DNA of 64,000 bases from Pseudomonas mohnii (GTDB lineage: Bacteria > Pseudomonadota > Gammaproteobacteria > Pseudomonadales > Pseudomonadaceae). This document shows positions 1-8,782 of the stretch, piece by piece. The position numbers and the translations under genes are program-made. The stretch lies in NCBI RefSeq assembly GCF_900105115.1, contig NZ_FNRV01000001.1:2290001-2354000 (forward strand), written 5' to 3'. Positions within the stretch are counted from its first letter, which is position 1. Every line of letters starts with the position of its first letter. The notes below the pieces were generated by a model. It worked only from the letters and a program-made list of their open reading frames with translations, had not been told where the DNA came from and did not search any database.

Positions 1-1
1 C

Positions 2-712
2 GAACGCGGGTACGTCAGTATCGAGGAAATGGCCACGCTGTTCGTTGTTACACCGCAGACCATTCGCCGCGATATCAATCAGCTGGCGGAAGCCAATTTG
101 TTGCGCCGCTACCACGGCGGCGCAGCCTACGACTCCAGCGTCGAAAACACCGCCTACGCCATGCGCGCCGATCAGATGCGCGACGAGAAACAGCGTATCG
201 GCGAAGCCATCGCCGCACAGATCCCCGATCACGCCTCGCTGTTCATCAATATCGGCACGACCACCGAATCGATTGCCCGGGCGCTGCTCAACCATAGCCA
301 TCTCAAAATCATCACCAACAACCTGCATGTGGCATCGATGCTCAGCGCCAAGGACGACTTCGATGTCCTGCTGACCGGGGGCAATGTGCGACGTGACGGT
401 GGCGTGGTCGGTCAGGCCAGTGTCGATTTCATCAACCAGTTCAAGGTCGATTTCGCCCTGGTCGGCATCAGCGGCATCGATGAAGACGGCAGTCTGCTGG
501 ATTTCGATTATCAGGAAGTGCGGGTTTCCCAGGCGATCATCGCCAATGCCCGACAAGTGATTCTGGCCGCTGACTCCAGTAAGTTCGGGCGCAACGCCAT
601 GATTCGCCTGGGGCCGATCAGCCTGGTTGATTGTCTGGTCACGGATCAGCAGCCTTCCCCTGCGCTGGCGCAGCTTTTGAGCCAGCACAAAGTCAGACTG
701 GAAGTCGTTTAA
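2..712 (+). CDS. glpR: Glycerol-3-phosphate regulon repressor GlpR (DeoR family), 5'-truncated
   Basis: The reading frame is open from base 2, so the gene begins before the window. The visible part starts inside the DeoR-type helix-turn-helix ([10 protein letters not shown], then [12 protein letters not shown] and the RYHGGA hinge) and continues into the DeoRC sugar-phosphate sensor domain ([36 protein letters not shown]). In this family the repressor binds glycerol 3-phosphate and releases operators in front of glp genes. The name rests on glpD lying immediately downstream with GlpR-like half-sites between them, the standard Pseudomonas order glpFK-glpR-glpD. The C-terminus is complete. Only about the first 20 residues are missing. 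Confidence 0.93.
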   Translation, partial: ERGYVSIEEMATLFVVTPQTIRRDINQLAEANLLRRYHGGAAYDSSVENTAYAMRADQMRDEKQRIGEAIAAQIPDHASLFINIGTTTESIARALLNHSHLKIITNNLHVASMLSAKDDFDVLLTGGNVRRDGGVVGQASVDFINQFKVDFALVGISGIDEDGSLLDFDYQEVRVSQAIIANARQVILAADSSKFGRNAMIRLGPISLVDCLVTDQQPSPALAQLLSQHKVRLEVV

Positions 713-722
713 GCACATCCCC

Positions 723-839
723 CGTGGCGAGGGAGGTTGCTCCCGCTGGGCTGCGAAGCGGCCCTCACCCCTTCAATTGAGTTCATTTAGACCCACTGAA
801 CTCGCCGCAAAAGCGACGGGAGCAAGCTCCCTCGCCACC
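723..839. repeat. REPIN-type inverted repeat pair between glpR and glpD
   Basis: Two palindromic units in inverted orientation, GTGGCGAGGGAGGTTGCTCC (from 724) and GGGAGCAAGCTCCCTCGCCA (ending about 838), flank about 70 bases. This is the GGCGAGGGAGC variant of the Pseudomonas REP family. It follows the glpR stop directly and may stabilise or terminate the upstream transcript. Confidence 0.75.
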
Positions 840-860
840 AAAGCCGTCCGCTTACACTCT

Positions 861-991
861 CAATGTTCGTAAATTTTCCTTTCATCGTCATTCGATGAGT
901 TTTTTCAATCGAATCTGACTGGCTGCGTGCGTCTTTATGGGCTAGTATTTTCGCAAATGAACATTTATGTTCGATTTCAAATACAGAACAT
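861..991 (+). promoter_or_regulatory. glpD control region with candidate GlpR half-sites
   Basis: Two decamers fit the enterobacterial GlpR half-site WATKYTCGWW: AATGTTCGTA at 861-870 and TATGTTCGAT at 966-975. The second forms an inverted repeat with GAACAT at 959-964 (GAACAT-TT-ATGTTC), and another GAACAT lies at 986-991. A possible -10, TAGTAT, is at 943-948, so a repressor on the 959-972 palindrome would sit at the transcription start. This is inferred from the consensus only. Confidence 0.5.
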
Positions 992-1015
992 CAAAGAATC
1001 CCGAGGCCCGAGCCG

Positions 1016-2554
1016 ATGCCCACTTCTATCTTGCCCACGCCCCCTCTTGCCGAGGTCTACGATATCGCCGTCATTGGTGGCGGGATCAATGGCGTAGGGA
1101 TCGCAGCGGATGCCGCCGGTCGCGGTCTGTCGGTGTTCCTTTGCGAAAAGGATGATTTGGCCAGCCATACCTCGTCGGCCAGCAGCAAGCTGATCCATGG
1201 CGGCCTGCGTTATCTCGAACACTACGAATTCCGTCTGGTGCGCGAAGCCCTGGCCGAGCGCGAGGTGCTGCTGGCCAAGGCTCCGCACATCGTCAAGCCA
1301 ATGCGCTTCGTGCTGCCGCATCGCCCGCACCTGCGACCCGCCTGGATGATTCGTGCCGGCCTGTTCCTGTACGACCATCTTGGCAAACGGGAAAAACTCG
1401 CCGGTTCGAAAAGCCTGAAGTTCGGTCCCGATAGCGCACTGAAAAGTGAAATCACCAAGGGCTTCGAATACTCCGACTGCTGGGTCGACGATGCCCGGCT
1501 GGTGGTGCTCAATGCCATGGCCGCCCGGGAGCAAGGTGCCCATGTCCATACCCAGACCCGTTGCGTCAGCGCTCGTCGCACCAAAGGCCTGTGGCACCTG
1601 CATCTGGAGCGCGCCGATGGCAGTCTGTTTTCGATCCGTGCCAAGGCGCTGGTGAATGCCGCTGGCCCATGGGTCGCCAAGTTCATCCGCGACGACCTGA
1701 AGATGGAATCGCCCTACGGCATCCGCCTGATCCAGGGCAGCCACCTGATCGTGCCGAAGCTGTACGAAGGCGAGCACGCGCACATTCTGCAAAACGAAGA
1801 TCAGCGCATCGTGTTCACCATTCCTTACCTGAACCATTTCACCCTGATCGGCACCACCGACCGCGAATACACGGGTGATCCGGCAAAGGTGGCGATCACT
1901 GAAGGCGAAACCGATTACCTGCTCAAAGTGGTCAATGCTCACTTCAAAAAGCAAATCAGCCGCGATGACATCCTGCACAGCTATTCCGGCGTGCGTCCGC
2001 TGTGCAACGACGAATCCGACAACCCGTCGGCCGTCACCCGCGATTACACCCTGGCGTTGTCGGGCAGTGGCGAAGAAGCACCGTTGTTGTCGGTATTCGG
2101 TGGCAAGCTGACCACCTACCGCAAACTGGCCGAATCGGCGCTGGCGCAACTGGCGCCGTACTTTGCGCAGATGAAGCCGAGCTGGACCGCCAACGCGACC
2201 TTGCCGGGCGGCGAAGACATGACCACCCCGCAAGCGCTGAGCGCGTTAATTCGCGACAAGTTCGACTGGGTCCCGACAGAAATTTCGCGCCGCTGGGCGA
2301 CCACCTACGGCAGCCGTACCTGGCGTCTGCTCGAAGGCGTACAGAACCTCAGCGACATGGGCGAACACATCGGTGGCGGCCTCTACACCCGCGAAGTCGA
2401 TTACCTGTGCAGTGAAGAGTGGGCCACCACCGCACACGACATCCTGTGGCGCCGCAGCAAGCTCGGGTTGTTCACCACGGCCGCGGAACAGGACAAGCTC
2501 AAGGATTACCTGAACAAGGTCGAGCAGCACCGCAGCAAGATCGAAGCAGCCTGA
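1016..2554 (+). CDS. glpD: Aerobic glycerol-3-phosphate dehydrogenase GlpD
   Basis: A 512-residue flavoprotein that oxidises sn-glycerol 3-phosphate to dihydroxyacetone phosphate and passes electrons to ubiquinone at the inner membrane. The N-terminus carries the FAD dinucleotide fold (AVIGGGINGVGIAADAAGRG, residues about 18-38) and the GlpD signature SSKLIHGGLRYLEHYEF at about 60-77. The substrate and FAD region LVNAAGPW and the GVRPL and FGGKLTTYRKLAE motifs follow, and the C-terminal helical cap is complete. Length and motifs match the usual homodimeric enzyme. The gene is downstream of glpR and probably repressed by it through the half-sites at 861-991. Confidence 0.97.
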   Translation: MPTSILPTPPLAEVYDIAVIGGGINGVGIAADAAGRGLSVFLCEKDDLASHTSSASSKLIHGGLRYLEHYEFRLVREALAEREVLLAKAPHIVKPMRFVLPHRPHLRPAWMIRAGLFLYDHLGKREKLAGSKSLKFGPDSALKSEITKGFEYSDCWVDDARLVVLNAMAAREQGAHVHTQTRCVSARRTKGLWHLHLERADGSLFSIRAKALVNAAGPWVAKFIRDDLKMESPYGIRLIQGSHLIVPKLYEGEHAHILQNEDQRIVFTIPYLNHFTLIGTTDREYTGDPAKVAITEGETDYLLKVVNAHFKKQISRDDILHSYSGVRPLCNDESDNPSAVTRDYTLALSGSGEEAPLLSVFGGKLTTYRKLAESALAQLAPYFAQMKPSWTANATLPGGEDMTTPQALSALIRDKFDWVPTEISRRWATTYGSRTWRLLEGVQNLSDMGEHIGGGLYTREVDYLCSEEWATTAHDILWRRSKLGLFTTAAEQDKLKDYLNKVEQHRSKIEAA

Positions 2555-2570
2555 TTGCACCGCTTGATAC

Positions 2571-2670
2571 TGTAGGAGCGAGCATGCTCGCGAAAAACGC
2601 CAGGGCAACGCGGGGTATCCGGCAGAGCGCGTTATCGTTGACGTCCATCGCGAGCAGGCTCGCTCCTACA
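2571..2670. repeat. REPIN-type inverted repeat pair after glpD
   Basis: TGTAGGAGCGAGCATGCTCG at 2571-2590 and CGCGAGCAGGCTCGCTCCTA around 2649-2668 form inverted REP units about 60 bases apart, in the convergent gap between glpD and the flavin oxidoreductase gene. No separate terminator was seen here. Confidence 0.75.
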
Positions 2671-2682
2671 AGAGGCGCTGTC

Positions 2683-3792
2683 TCATATATCCCGCAAATC
2701 TGATTCATGGATGGGCTGATCACGGTGCGTCGCCCGCTGGTATTGCGCCGGCCAGATGGCTTTGCGTCCGCCGAGATCGTCATCCGCGTGCAGCGGCCAG
2801 TAAGGATCACGCAACAACTCGCGGGCCAGGAAAATGATATCCGCCTGACAGGTGCGCAGAATGTGTTCGGCCTGAGCCGGCTCGGTGATCATTCCTACGG
2901 TGCCAGTCGCGATTTCCGATTCCTTGCGAACCCGCTCGGCGAAGCGGGTCTGATAACCAGGCCCAGTGGGAATTTCCGCATTCGCCGCCGTGCCGCCGGA
3001 CGAAACATCGATCAGGTCCACACCCAGCGCCTTGAGCCGCCGCGCCAGCTCGACGGTTTCATCGGGATTCCAGCCGTCTTCCACCCAGTCAGTGGCCGAA
3101 ACCCGGACAAACAGCGGCAACTCTTCGGGCCACACCGCGCGCACCGCTTCGGTGACTTGCAGCACCAGGCGGATGCGATTTTCGAATGAGCCGCCGTACT
3201 GATCGCGCCGTTGATTACTCAAAGGCGAAAGAAACTGGTGCAACAGATAACCATGGGCCGCATGCACCTCGACCACTTTGAAACCGGCGATCAGCGCGCG
3301 CTTGGCCGAATCGACGAAGGCCTGAATGACGTTGGCGATTTCGCCGTCATCAAGCTGCCTGGGCTGAGTGTGCTGGGGGTCGAACGCGATCGGTGACGGG
3401 CCGACCGGAAGCCAGCCGCCCTCTTCGATCTTGACGCTGCCATGCTTGCCCAGCCACGGCCGATAGGTGCTGGCCTTTCGCCCTGCGTGCGCCAACTGGA
3501 TACCCGCAACGGCGCCTTGGGCAGCAATGAAGCGGGTGATGCGTTGCAGCGGCTCGATTTGCTCATCGTTCCACAAACCAAGGTCTTGCGCGGTGATGCG
3601 CCCGTCGGCCGTGACCGCCGTGGCTTCGGTGAATATCAGTCCGGCCCCGCCGATGGCGCGGCTGCCGAGGTGGACCAAGTGCCAGTCATTGGCCAGGCCA
3701 TCCACACTGGAATACTGGCACATCGGTGATACCGCAATGCGGTTGAGCAGGGTCAGTTGACGAAGGGTATAGGGTTCAAGCAGCAGACTCAT
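2683..3792 (-). CDS. Old yellow enzyme, XenA/YqjM-type NADH:flavin oxidoreductase
   Basis: A 369-residue FMN-dependent TIM-barrel ene-reductase. The start MSLLLEPYTLRQLTLLNRIA leads into PMCQYSSVDG with Cys25, the hallmark of the thermophilic-like YqjM/XenA subgroup. The substrate-binding His pair is in VHAAHGYLLHQF, and the YGGSFENR flavin motif follows. Members reduce activated C=C bonds of enones, maleimides or nitro compounds with NAD(P)H. The physiological substrate is unknown and the neighbours give no clue: the gene is alone, convergent with glpD. The function class is sure, the substrate is not. XenA is the nearest named Pseudomonas enzyme, but orthology cannot be settled from the sequence alone. 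Confidence 0.9.
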   Translation of the reverse strand: MSLLLEPYTLRQLTLLNRIAVSPMCQYSSVDGLANDWHLVHLGSRAIGGAGLIFTEATAVTADGRITAQDLGLWNDEQIEPLQRITRFIAAQGAVAGIQLAHAGRKASTYRPWLGKHGSVKIEEGGWLPVGPSPIAFDPQHTQPRQLDDGEIANVIQAFVDSAKRALIAGFKVVEVHAAHGYLLHQFLSPLSNQRRDQYGGSFENRIRLVLQVTEAVRAVWPEELPLFVRVSATDWVEDGWNPDETVELARRLKALGVDLIDVSSGGTAANAEIPTGPGYQTRFAERVRKESEIATGTVGMITEPAQAEHILRTCQADIIFLARELLRDPYWPLHADDDLGGRKAIWPAQYQRATHRDQPIHESDLRDI

Positions 3793-4019
3793 GGGGCACC
3801 TCTCGAATCAGTGGTCAGGCTCCAGGGTTCTGTTTGAAAAGTCGACGAGTGACAGGAAACAAGTGCAGCACCCGCCCCCGCGGGCAAAAAATTCGACAAG
3901 ACGTCACAAGGATTATCAAGCAGTGCTTAGAGCCTAGTCGACAATGGGGGATGGGGGAGGTTCAGGAATGAAACAGACAATCCGCACACAGCACAGTCCT
4001 TGCTCCCTCGCCACAAACG

Positions 4020-5729
4020 CTATCGCGGTTCGATGTGGGCAATCATCAGTTGAACGGTCTCGTTGCCGCGGAACTCGTTGACGTCGAGCTTGTAGGCCAG
4101 CTCCACCCACTTGATGGTCGGATTCGGCCAGATATCGCGGTCGATACCAAAGGCAATGCCATCCAGTTTCACCGAACCACATTCGCTCCTCAGTACCACT
4201 TTGAGGTGCCGTTCGCCGACGACGCGCTGCTCGACCAACTGGAAAACCCCATGAAACAGCGGCTCCGGAAAGTGTTGCCCCCAGGGACCGGCATGGCGCA
4301 GCGCGCGGGCCAGTTCCAGGTGAAACTCCTCGACCGCCAGGGTGCCGTCCGACAGCAGACGCCCGGTCAGGTCTTCTTCGCGCAATTGCCTGCGCACCTC
4401 GGCGTCAAAGGCTTCGGCGAACAGCGGAAAATTCGCTTCCGGCAGCGTCAGACCGGCGGCCATGGCATGGCCACCATATTTGCTGATCAGGTCCGGATGC
4501 TGCGCCGCCACCACGCTCAGGGCATCGCGGATATGGAAGCCCTGGACCGAACGCCCCGAGCCCTTGAGCAGACCGTCTCCCGCATCGGCAAAGGCAATGG
4601 TCGGACGGAAATAGCGCTCCTTCATGCGCGATGCGAGGATGCCGATGACCCCCTGATGCCACTCGGGATCGAACAGACACAGACCAAACGGCATGGAATC
4701 CACCGGCAAATCCTTGAGCTGGGCCAGCGCTTCACGCTGCATGCCCTGCTCGATGGATTTGCGGTCCTGGTTCATGCCGTCCAGCTGAGCGGCCATCTCG
4801 CGGGCCAGCGCCGCATCCTCGGTCAGCAGGCATTCGATGCCCAGGCTCATGTCATCCAGGCGCCCCGCTGCGTTCAGGCGCGGGCCGACAATGAATCCCA
4901 GGTCGGTGGAGGTGATGCGCGCCGGCTCACGCTTGGCCACTTCGAGAATCGCCTTGATGCCCGGCCGCGCACGTCCGGCGCGAATCCGCTCGAGGCCCTG
5001 GTGCACCAGAATCCGGTTGTTGGCATCCAGCGGCACCACGTCAGCCACACTGCCCAACGCCACGAGGTCGAGCAATTCGCCGATGTTCGGCTGCGGCTTG
5101 TTCTCGTACCAGCCCAGGCTGCGCAAGCGCGCGCGCAAGGCCATCAGCACATAGAAAATCACACCAACGCCGGCCAGCGCCTTGCTCGGGAACTCACAAC
5201 CTGGCTGGTTCGGATTGACGATGGCATCGGCCTGGGGCAATTCATCACCGGGCAAGTGGTGGTCGGTGACCAGCACCTTGAGGCCGGCCTTTTTCGCCGC
5301 CGCCACACCTTCGACGCTGGAGATGCCGTTGTCCACGGTGATCAACAGCTGTGGCTGACGCTCCAGCGCCACGGCAACGATCTCCGGCGTCAGGCCGTAA
5401 CCGTAGTCAAAACGGTTGGGCACCAGGTAATCGACATGGGCCGCGCCCAGCAAACGCAGGCCCAGCGTGCCCACGGTACTGGCCGTCGCGCCATCGGCGT
5501 CGAAATCGCCGACGATCAGAATCCGTTGCCGCTGTTCGAGCGCGGTCACCAGCAGGTCCACGGCAGCATCAATGCCCTTGAGCTGCTGGAACGGAATCAG
5601 CCGCGCCAGACTCTTGTCCAGTTCGACTGCGGATTGCACGCCCCGCGCGGCGTAGAGTCGGGTCAGCAGAGGTGGAATATCACCCAGCAATGGCAAGGGG
5701 TCGGGCAACAGGCGAGATTCAATGCGCAT
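4020..5729 (-). CDS. recJ: Single-stranded-DNA-specific exonuclease RecJ
   Basis: A 569-residue DHH-superfamily 5'-3' exonuclease acting in RecF-pathway recombination, mismatch repair and base-excision repair. The metal-binding motifs are GDFDADG (residues 74-80) and TDHH (155-158), with VDNGISS, the GPRLNAAGRLDD motif of the DHHA1-linked core and GYGGHAMAAG-type glycine signatures (KYGGHAMAAGL) further on. The C-terminal OB-like domain ends in VQLMIAHIEPR. Length is normal for the family. It follows yaeQ by 66 bases on the same strand and may be cotranscribed with it. Confidence 0.97.
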   Translation of the reverse strand: MRIESRLLPDPLPLLGDIPPLLTRLYAARGVQSAVELDKSLARLIPFQQLKGIDAAVDLLVTALEQRQRILIVGDFDADGATASTVGTLGLRLLGAAHVDYLVPNRFDYGYGLTPEIVAVALERQPQLLITVDNGISSVEGVAAAKKAGLKVLVTDHHLPGDELPQADAIVNPNQPGCEFPSKALAGVGVIFYVLMALRARLRSLGWYENKPQPNIGELLDLVALGSVADVVPLDANNRILVHQGLERIRAGRARPGIKAILEVAKREPARITSTDLGFIVGPRLNAAGRLDDMSLGIECLLTEDAALAREMAAQLDGMNQDRKSIEQGMQREALAQLKDLPVDSMPFGLCLFDPEWHQGVIGILASRMKERYFRPTIAFADAGDGLLKGSGRSVQGFHIRDALSVVAAQHPDLISKYGGHAMAAGLTLPEANFPLFAEAFDAEVRRQLREEDLTGRLLSDGTLAVEEFHLELARALRHAGPWGQHFPEPLFHGVFQLVEQRVVGERHLKVVLRSECGSVKLDGIAFGIDRDIWPNPTIKWVELAYKLDVNEFRGNETVQLMIAHIEPR

Positions 5730-5795
5730 GGGGTGACAGGAGCTTCTCTTCAGTACGGGGGATAAAGGCGCATGACGCGGTCCAGCGGCGAACGA

Positions 5796-6338
5796 TCAGC
5801 CGCGTTCGCCGGCCAGCCACTGCAACTGGACTTCATGCTGACCACGGTCGTCAGTGACGAAAATCGTCCCTTCACTGATCATCACGTCCCACTTGATAAC
5901 GCGAGGCATGTCCTTGGCCAGGGTTTCCAGCACTTCCTGGGGCACTGCGGCGATATTGACGTTTTTCAGGTTTTTGATCGCCGGGATCACCTTGCCTTCC
6001 CAGACGCGCAGGCTGCCGTAGGCCAGCAGGCTGGTGCGTTCGGTACGACGCGAGCACCAGGTCAGGCGCTCGGCATCCGGTTGGCCGACTTCGATCCAGT
6101 GCAGGACACGGTCATCCAGGCTTTTTTCCCACAAGGCCGGTTCATCCACTTCTGAAAGACCACGGCCAAAGGACAGCTGCTCGTTGTACCAGAGGGCATA
6201 GGCCAGCAGGCGCACGGTCATACGCTCTTCGGTTTCCGAAGGGTGACGGGCGATGGTCTGCTTGACGCTCTCGTAAACGCTGCGGTCAAGGTCGGTGAGG
6301 TTCAGTTCAAACTTGTAAGTCGTGGACGGCTGGGCCAT
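5796..6338 (-). CDS. YaeQ family protein
   Basis: A 180-residue protein starting MAQPSTTYKFELNLTDLDRS, with the family-typical segments RMTVRLLAYALWYNEQLSFGRGLSEVDEPALW and IEVGQPDAERL-KASRRT-like (here WCSRRTERTSLLAYG). YaeQ proteins adopt a PD-(D/E)XK nuclease-like fold and have been connected loosely with RfaH-related haemolysin expression, but no activity is established. The ATG at 6338 was chosen over a longer frame because the family begins MA-P-ATIYK/TTYKF. It lies upstream of recJ on the same strand and is divergent from the CoA-transferase gene. Confidence 0.93.
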   Translation of the reverse strand: MAQPSTTYKFELNLTDLDRSVYESVKQTIARHPSETEERMTVRLLAYALWYNEQLSFGRGLSEVDEPALWEKSLDDRVLHWIEVGQPDAERLTWCSRRTERTSLLAYGSLRVWEGKVIPAIKNLKNVNIAAVPQEVLETLAKDMPRVIKWDVMISEGTIFVTDDRGQHEVQLQWLAGERG

Positions 6339-6486
6339 GAACGGGCTTCTTGATACGAGGAAAGTCGGCAAGTCTAACCGATGCGGCAGGCAATCAACGA
6401 ATAGAAGGCGATCTACCTTGAGCGCCTGACAGTCGGCTATGTTAAAAGTCTGTATTCGCTCAGTCTTTTGTCCTACAGGATTTAGT

Positions 6487-7686
6487 ATGCCGCTCACCGC
6501 CAAACCGCTCTCAGGTCTGAAAGTCATCGAATTGGGCACTCTGATTGCCGGTCCGTTTGCCTCGCGCATCTGCGCTGAATTCGGCGCCGACGTGGTCAAG
6601 ATCGAGTCCCCGGACGGTGGCGATCCGCTGCGCAAGTGGCGCAAGTTGTACGAAGGGACTTCGCTGTGGTGGTTCGTTCAGGCGCGCAACAAAAAATCCC
6701 TGACGCTGAACCTCAAGCATCCGGATGGCCTGGCGATTCTGAAAAAGCTGCTCAGTGAAGCGGACATCCTGATCGAAAACTTCCGCCCCGGCGTGCTGGA
6801 AAAACTGGGGCTGGGCTGGGACGTCTTGCACGCGCTGAACCCGAAACTGGTCATGGTGCGACTCTCGGGCTTTGGCCAGACCGGCCCGATGAAGGATCAG
6901 CCGGGGTTTGGAGCGGTGGGCGAATCCATGGGGGGCCTGCGTTACATCACCGGGTTCGAAGACCGGCCACCGGTGCGTACCGGGATCTCCATCGGTGATT
7001 CGATCGCCGCGCTCTGGGGCGTGATCGGCGCGCTGATGGCCCTGCGTCACCGCGAGGTCAACGGTGGCCAGGGCCAAGTCGTCGATGTGGCACTGTATGA
7101 AGCGATTTTCGCCATGATGGAAAGCATGGTCCCGGAATTTGATGTTTTCGGCTTTATTCGCGAACGCACCGGCAACATCATGCCCGGTATTACCCCCTCC
7201 TCGATCCACACCAGCGCCGACGGCAAACATGTGCAGATCGGCGCCAATGGCGACGCGATCTTCAAACGCTTCATGATGATCATCGGTCGCGAAGACTTGG
7301 CCAATGACCCGGCCCTGGCCAGCAACGACGGACGCGACAGCCGCCGCGACGAGATCTACGGGGTGATTGATCGCTGGGTCAACTCGTTGCCGCTGGACAC
7401 AGTCATTGAGCGCTTGAAACAGGCCGATGTGCCGGCCAGCCGCATCTTCAGCGCCGAAGACATGTTCAGCGACCCGCAATACCTTGCGCGGGAAATGTTC
7501 CTGCAGGCCAAACTTCCTGATGGCAAAGGCTTCAAGATGCCGGGGATTGTGCCGAAACTCTCAGAGACACCCGGTGAATGTGAATGGGTCGGGCCGCAAC
7601 TGGGTGAGCATAACGCACAGGTACTCCAGGAACTTGGCTATGACGCGTCGCAGATCGCACAACTGCGCAAAGACGGAGCCATCTGA
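6487..7686 (+). CDS. CaiB/BaiF (class III) CoA-transferase
   Basis: A 399-residue class III CoA-transferase, moving CoA between carboxylic acids through an aspartyl-CoA intermediate. The family start (PLSGLKVIELGTLIAGPFASRICAEFGADVVKIE), the FRPGVLEKLGLG motif and the region RTGISIGDSIAALWGVIGAL with the candidate catalytic Asp are all present. The C-terminal P-P-LGEHN segment (WVGPQLGEHNAQVL) completes the fold. The ATG at 6487 is preceded by an AGGA ribosome-binding site. The substrate is unknown: the gene has no pathway partner beside it. Succinyl-CoA:glutarate or mesaconate-type activities are possible. Confidence 0.93.
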   Translation: MPLTAKPLSGLKVIELGTLIAGPFASRICAEFGADVVKIESPDGGDPLRKWRKLYEGTSLWWFVQARNKKSLTLNLKHPDGLAILKKLLSEADILIENFRPGVLEKLGLGWDVLHALNPKLVMVRLSGFGQTGPMKDQPGFGAVGESMGGLRYITGFEDRPPVRTGISIGDSIAALWGVIGALMALRHREVNGGQGQVVDVALYEAIFAMMESMVPEFDVFGFIRERTGNIMPGITPSSIHTSADGKHVQIGANGDAIFKRFMMIIGREDLANDPALASNDGRDSRRDEIYGVIDRWVNSLPLDTVIERLKQADVPASRIFSAEDMFSDPQYLAREMFLQAKLPDGKGFKMPGIVPKLSETPGECEWVGPQLGEHNAQVLQELGYDASQIAQLRKDGAI

Positions 7687-7699
7687 GCTGAAGCGTCTG

Positions 7700-8611
7700 T
7701 TGGCGCGGTCAATCAAGCACTGCCTGCCACTCAACAGGCGGGTGTTGTTTGCGTTGGTGAGCATGTGGCTGATCAGCGGACTGACCTTGTTGCCGATGCT
7801 GGCACAAGCCGGGGAATCCCTGGTCTGGCTGAAGCGGGACCTGCCGCCACTGTTTATTTTCGAAGGACCGGACAAGAATCAGGGAGTCATCGATCAGCTG
7901 TTGCGGCAGCTAATCGCCGGCATGCCCCAGTACCAGCACAGCGTAAAGAAAGTCAATCGTGCCCGCGGACTGCAAATGCTCCGTGAATCGGCGCTCACGT
8001 GCGATGCAGCGCTGAATTGGAGCAAGGAGCGCGATAACTGGATCGCGTTTTCCGTTCCGGTCTTCCGCGCCATGAGCAATGGCTTGGCCGTGCGCCGTGG
8101 CGATCGGGAGGTGTTGACGCCTTTCATCAAGGATGGAGAGGTGGATCTGGCGGCCCTGCTGGCCAAGGGCAGCGTAACGCTGGGGATTATTGCCGAACGC
8201 AACTACGGCGAGTTTATCGATGCACTGCTCAAACAAGCCCCCCCTCAAGCACTGACACTGCACTACGGTAACGACGCGCTGGGTAGCCTGCTTCAGATGC
8301 AACGCCTGGGGCGCCTGCACCTGTTGCTGGGCTACCGACCGGAGATTCGCTACCAGGCTCAGCGACAAGGGATCGACGAGGATGAATTGCAGTTCTATCC
8401 GATTCGCGGCACCGGCAAGTACCTGTCTGGCTACATCGGCTGTACCGACACGCCCCAAGGCCGACAGGCAATCATCGAGATCAATCAACTACTGCATAAC
8501 CTGCCTCGCGATGACCTGAGCGAGGCCTACGCCGCCTGGCTCGACCCGGAAAGTCGCAGCGAGTATCTGCAGGCGTCCAAGGTATTTTTTGAGCAGCAGG
8601 CCGGGCACTGA
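7700..8611 (+). CDS. TIGR02285-like periplasmic substrate-binding-type protein
   Basis: A secreted protein of about 300 residues. A charged N-region (KHCLPLNRR) precedes a hydrophobic stretch (VLFALVSMWLISGLTLLPML) and a signal-peptidase site after AQA, giving a mature start of about GESLVWLKRDLPPLFIFEG. The body resembles the extracellular solute-binding fold (SBP_bac_3) of the TIGR02285 group found beside signalling genes in Pseudomonas. No ligand is known. The start is uncertain: TTG 7700, GTG 7742 and ATG 7763 are in frame, and none has a convincing Shine-Dalgarno. TTG 7700 keeps a positively charged N-region. It begins 13 bases after the CoA-transferase stop, so cotranscription is likely. 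Confidence 0.75.
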   Translation: MARSIKHCLPLNRRVLFALVSMWLISGLTLLPMLAQAGESLVWLKRDLPPLFIFEGPDKNQGVIDQLLRQLIAGMPQYQHSVKKVNRARGLQMLRESALTCDAALNWSKERDNWIAFSVPVFRAMSNGLAVRRGDREVLTPFIKDGEVDLAALLAKGSVTLGIIAERNYGEFIDALLKQAPPQALTLHYGNDALGSLLQMQRLGRLHLLLGYRPEIRYQAQRQGIDEDELQFYPIRGTGKYLSGYIGCTDTPQGRQAIIEINQLLHNLPRDDLSEAYAAWLDPESRSEYLQASKVFFEQQAGH

Positions 8612-8623
8612 CAACCACCCGGC

Positions 8624-8733
8624 AAAAAGAAACCCCGAGAAGTGGGGAGACGACTCGGGGTTAAACGTGGCCTACCTATAGACCAGTGGCAGCAAGCTAC
8701 AAGCACCGGAGCACAATGCTTGATCCTGCTGTT
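8624..8733 (-). ncRNA. Candidate small RNA, RgsA/P16-like in architecture
   Basis: On the minus strand an AlgU-type promoter (GAACCT, 17 bases, TCAGA) is followed by about 110 bases with no good open frame, ending in a strong intrinsic terminator. The terminator loop is C-rich (TCTCCCC on the minus strand). Pseudomonas RgsA (P16), an RpoS/Gac-dependent Hfq-binding RNA, has a C-rich pairing core and similar length, so this may be it, but I cannot confirm the sequence identity. The element could instead be the untranslated tail of the DUF3509 gene. The 5' end (about 8733) is inferred from promoter spacing. Confidence 0.45.
8631..8662 (-). terminator. Rho-independent terminator of the candidate sRNA
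   Basis: AACCCCGAG (8631-8639) pairs perfectly with CTCGGGGTT (8654-8662) around a 14-base loop. Read on the minus strand, the stem is followed by TCTTTTTG. No T-run follows on the plus strand, so the terminator serves minus-strand transcription. Confidence 0.85.
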
Positions 8734-8739
8734 AAAAGA

Positions 8740-8767
8740 TCTGACCGATCCGGGCGCAGGAAGGTTC
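8740..8767 (-). promoter_or_regulatory. AlgU (sigma-22/RpoE)-like promoter
   Basis: Minus strand: GAACCT at 8767-8762 and TCAGA at 8744-8740, spaced by 17 bases, compared with the AlgU consensus GAACTT-N16/17-TCTGA. It lies just after the stop of the DUF3509 gene and points at the terminator at 8631-8662. Confidence 0.5.
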
Positions 8768-8782
8768 CCACAAAAAACACTT

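Noticed and set aside
4035..5765. A 576-codon frame antisense to recJ, and similar ones antisense to glpD (977-2233), ffh (17804-19429), algD (61369-62763) and rhlB (49661-51019)
   Set aside because: All mirror confirmed genes, begin and end at arbitrary places and lack recognisable domains.
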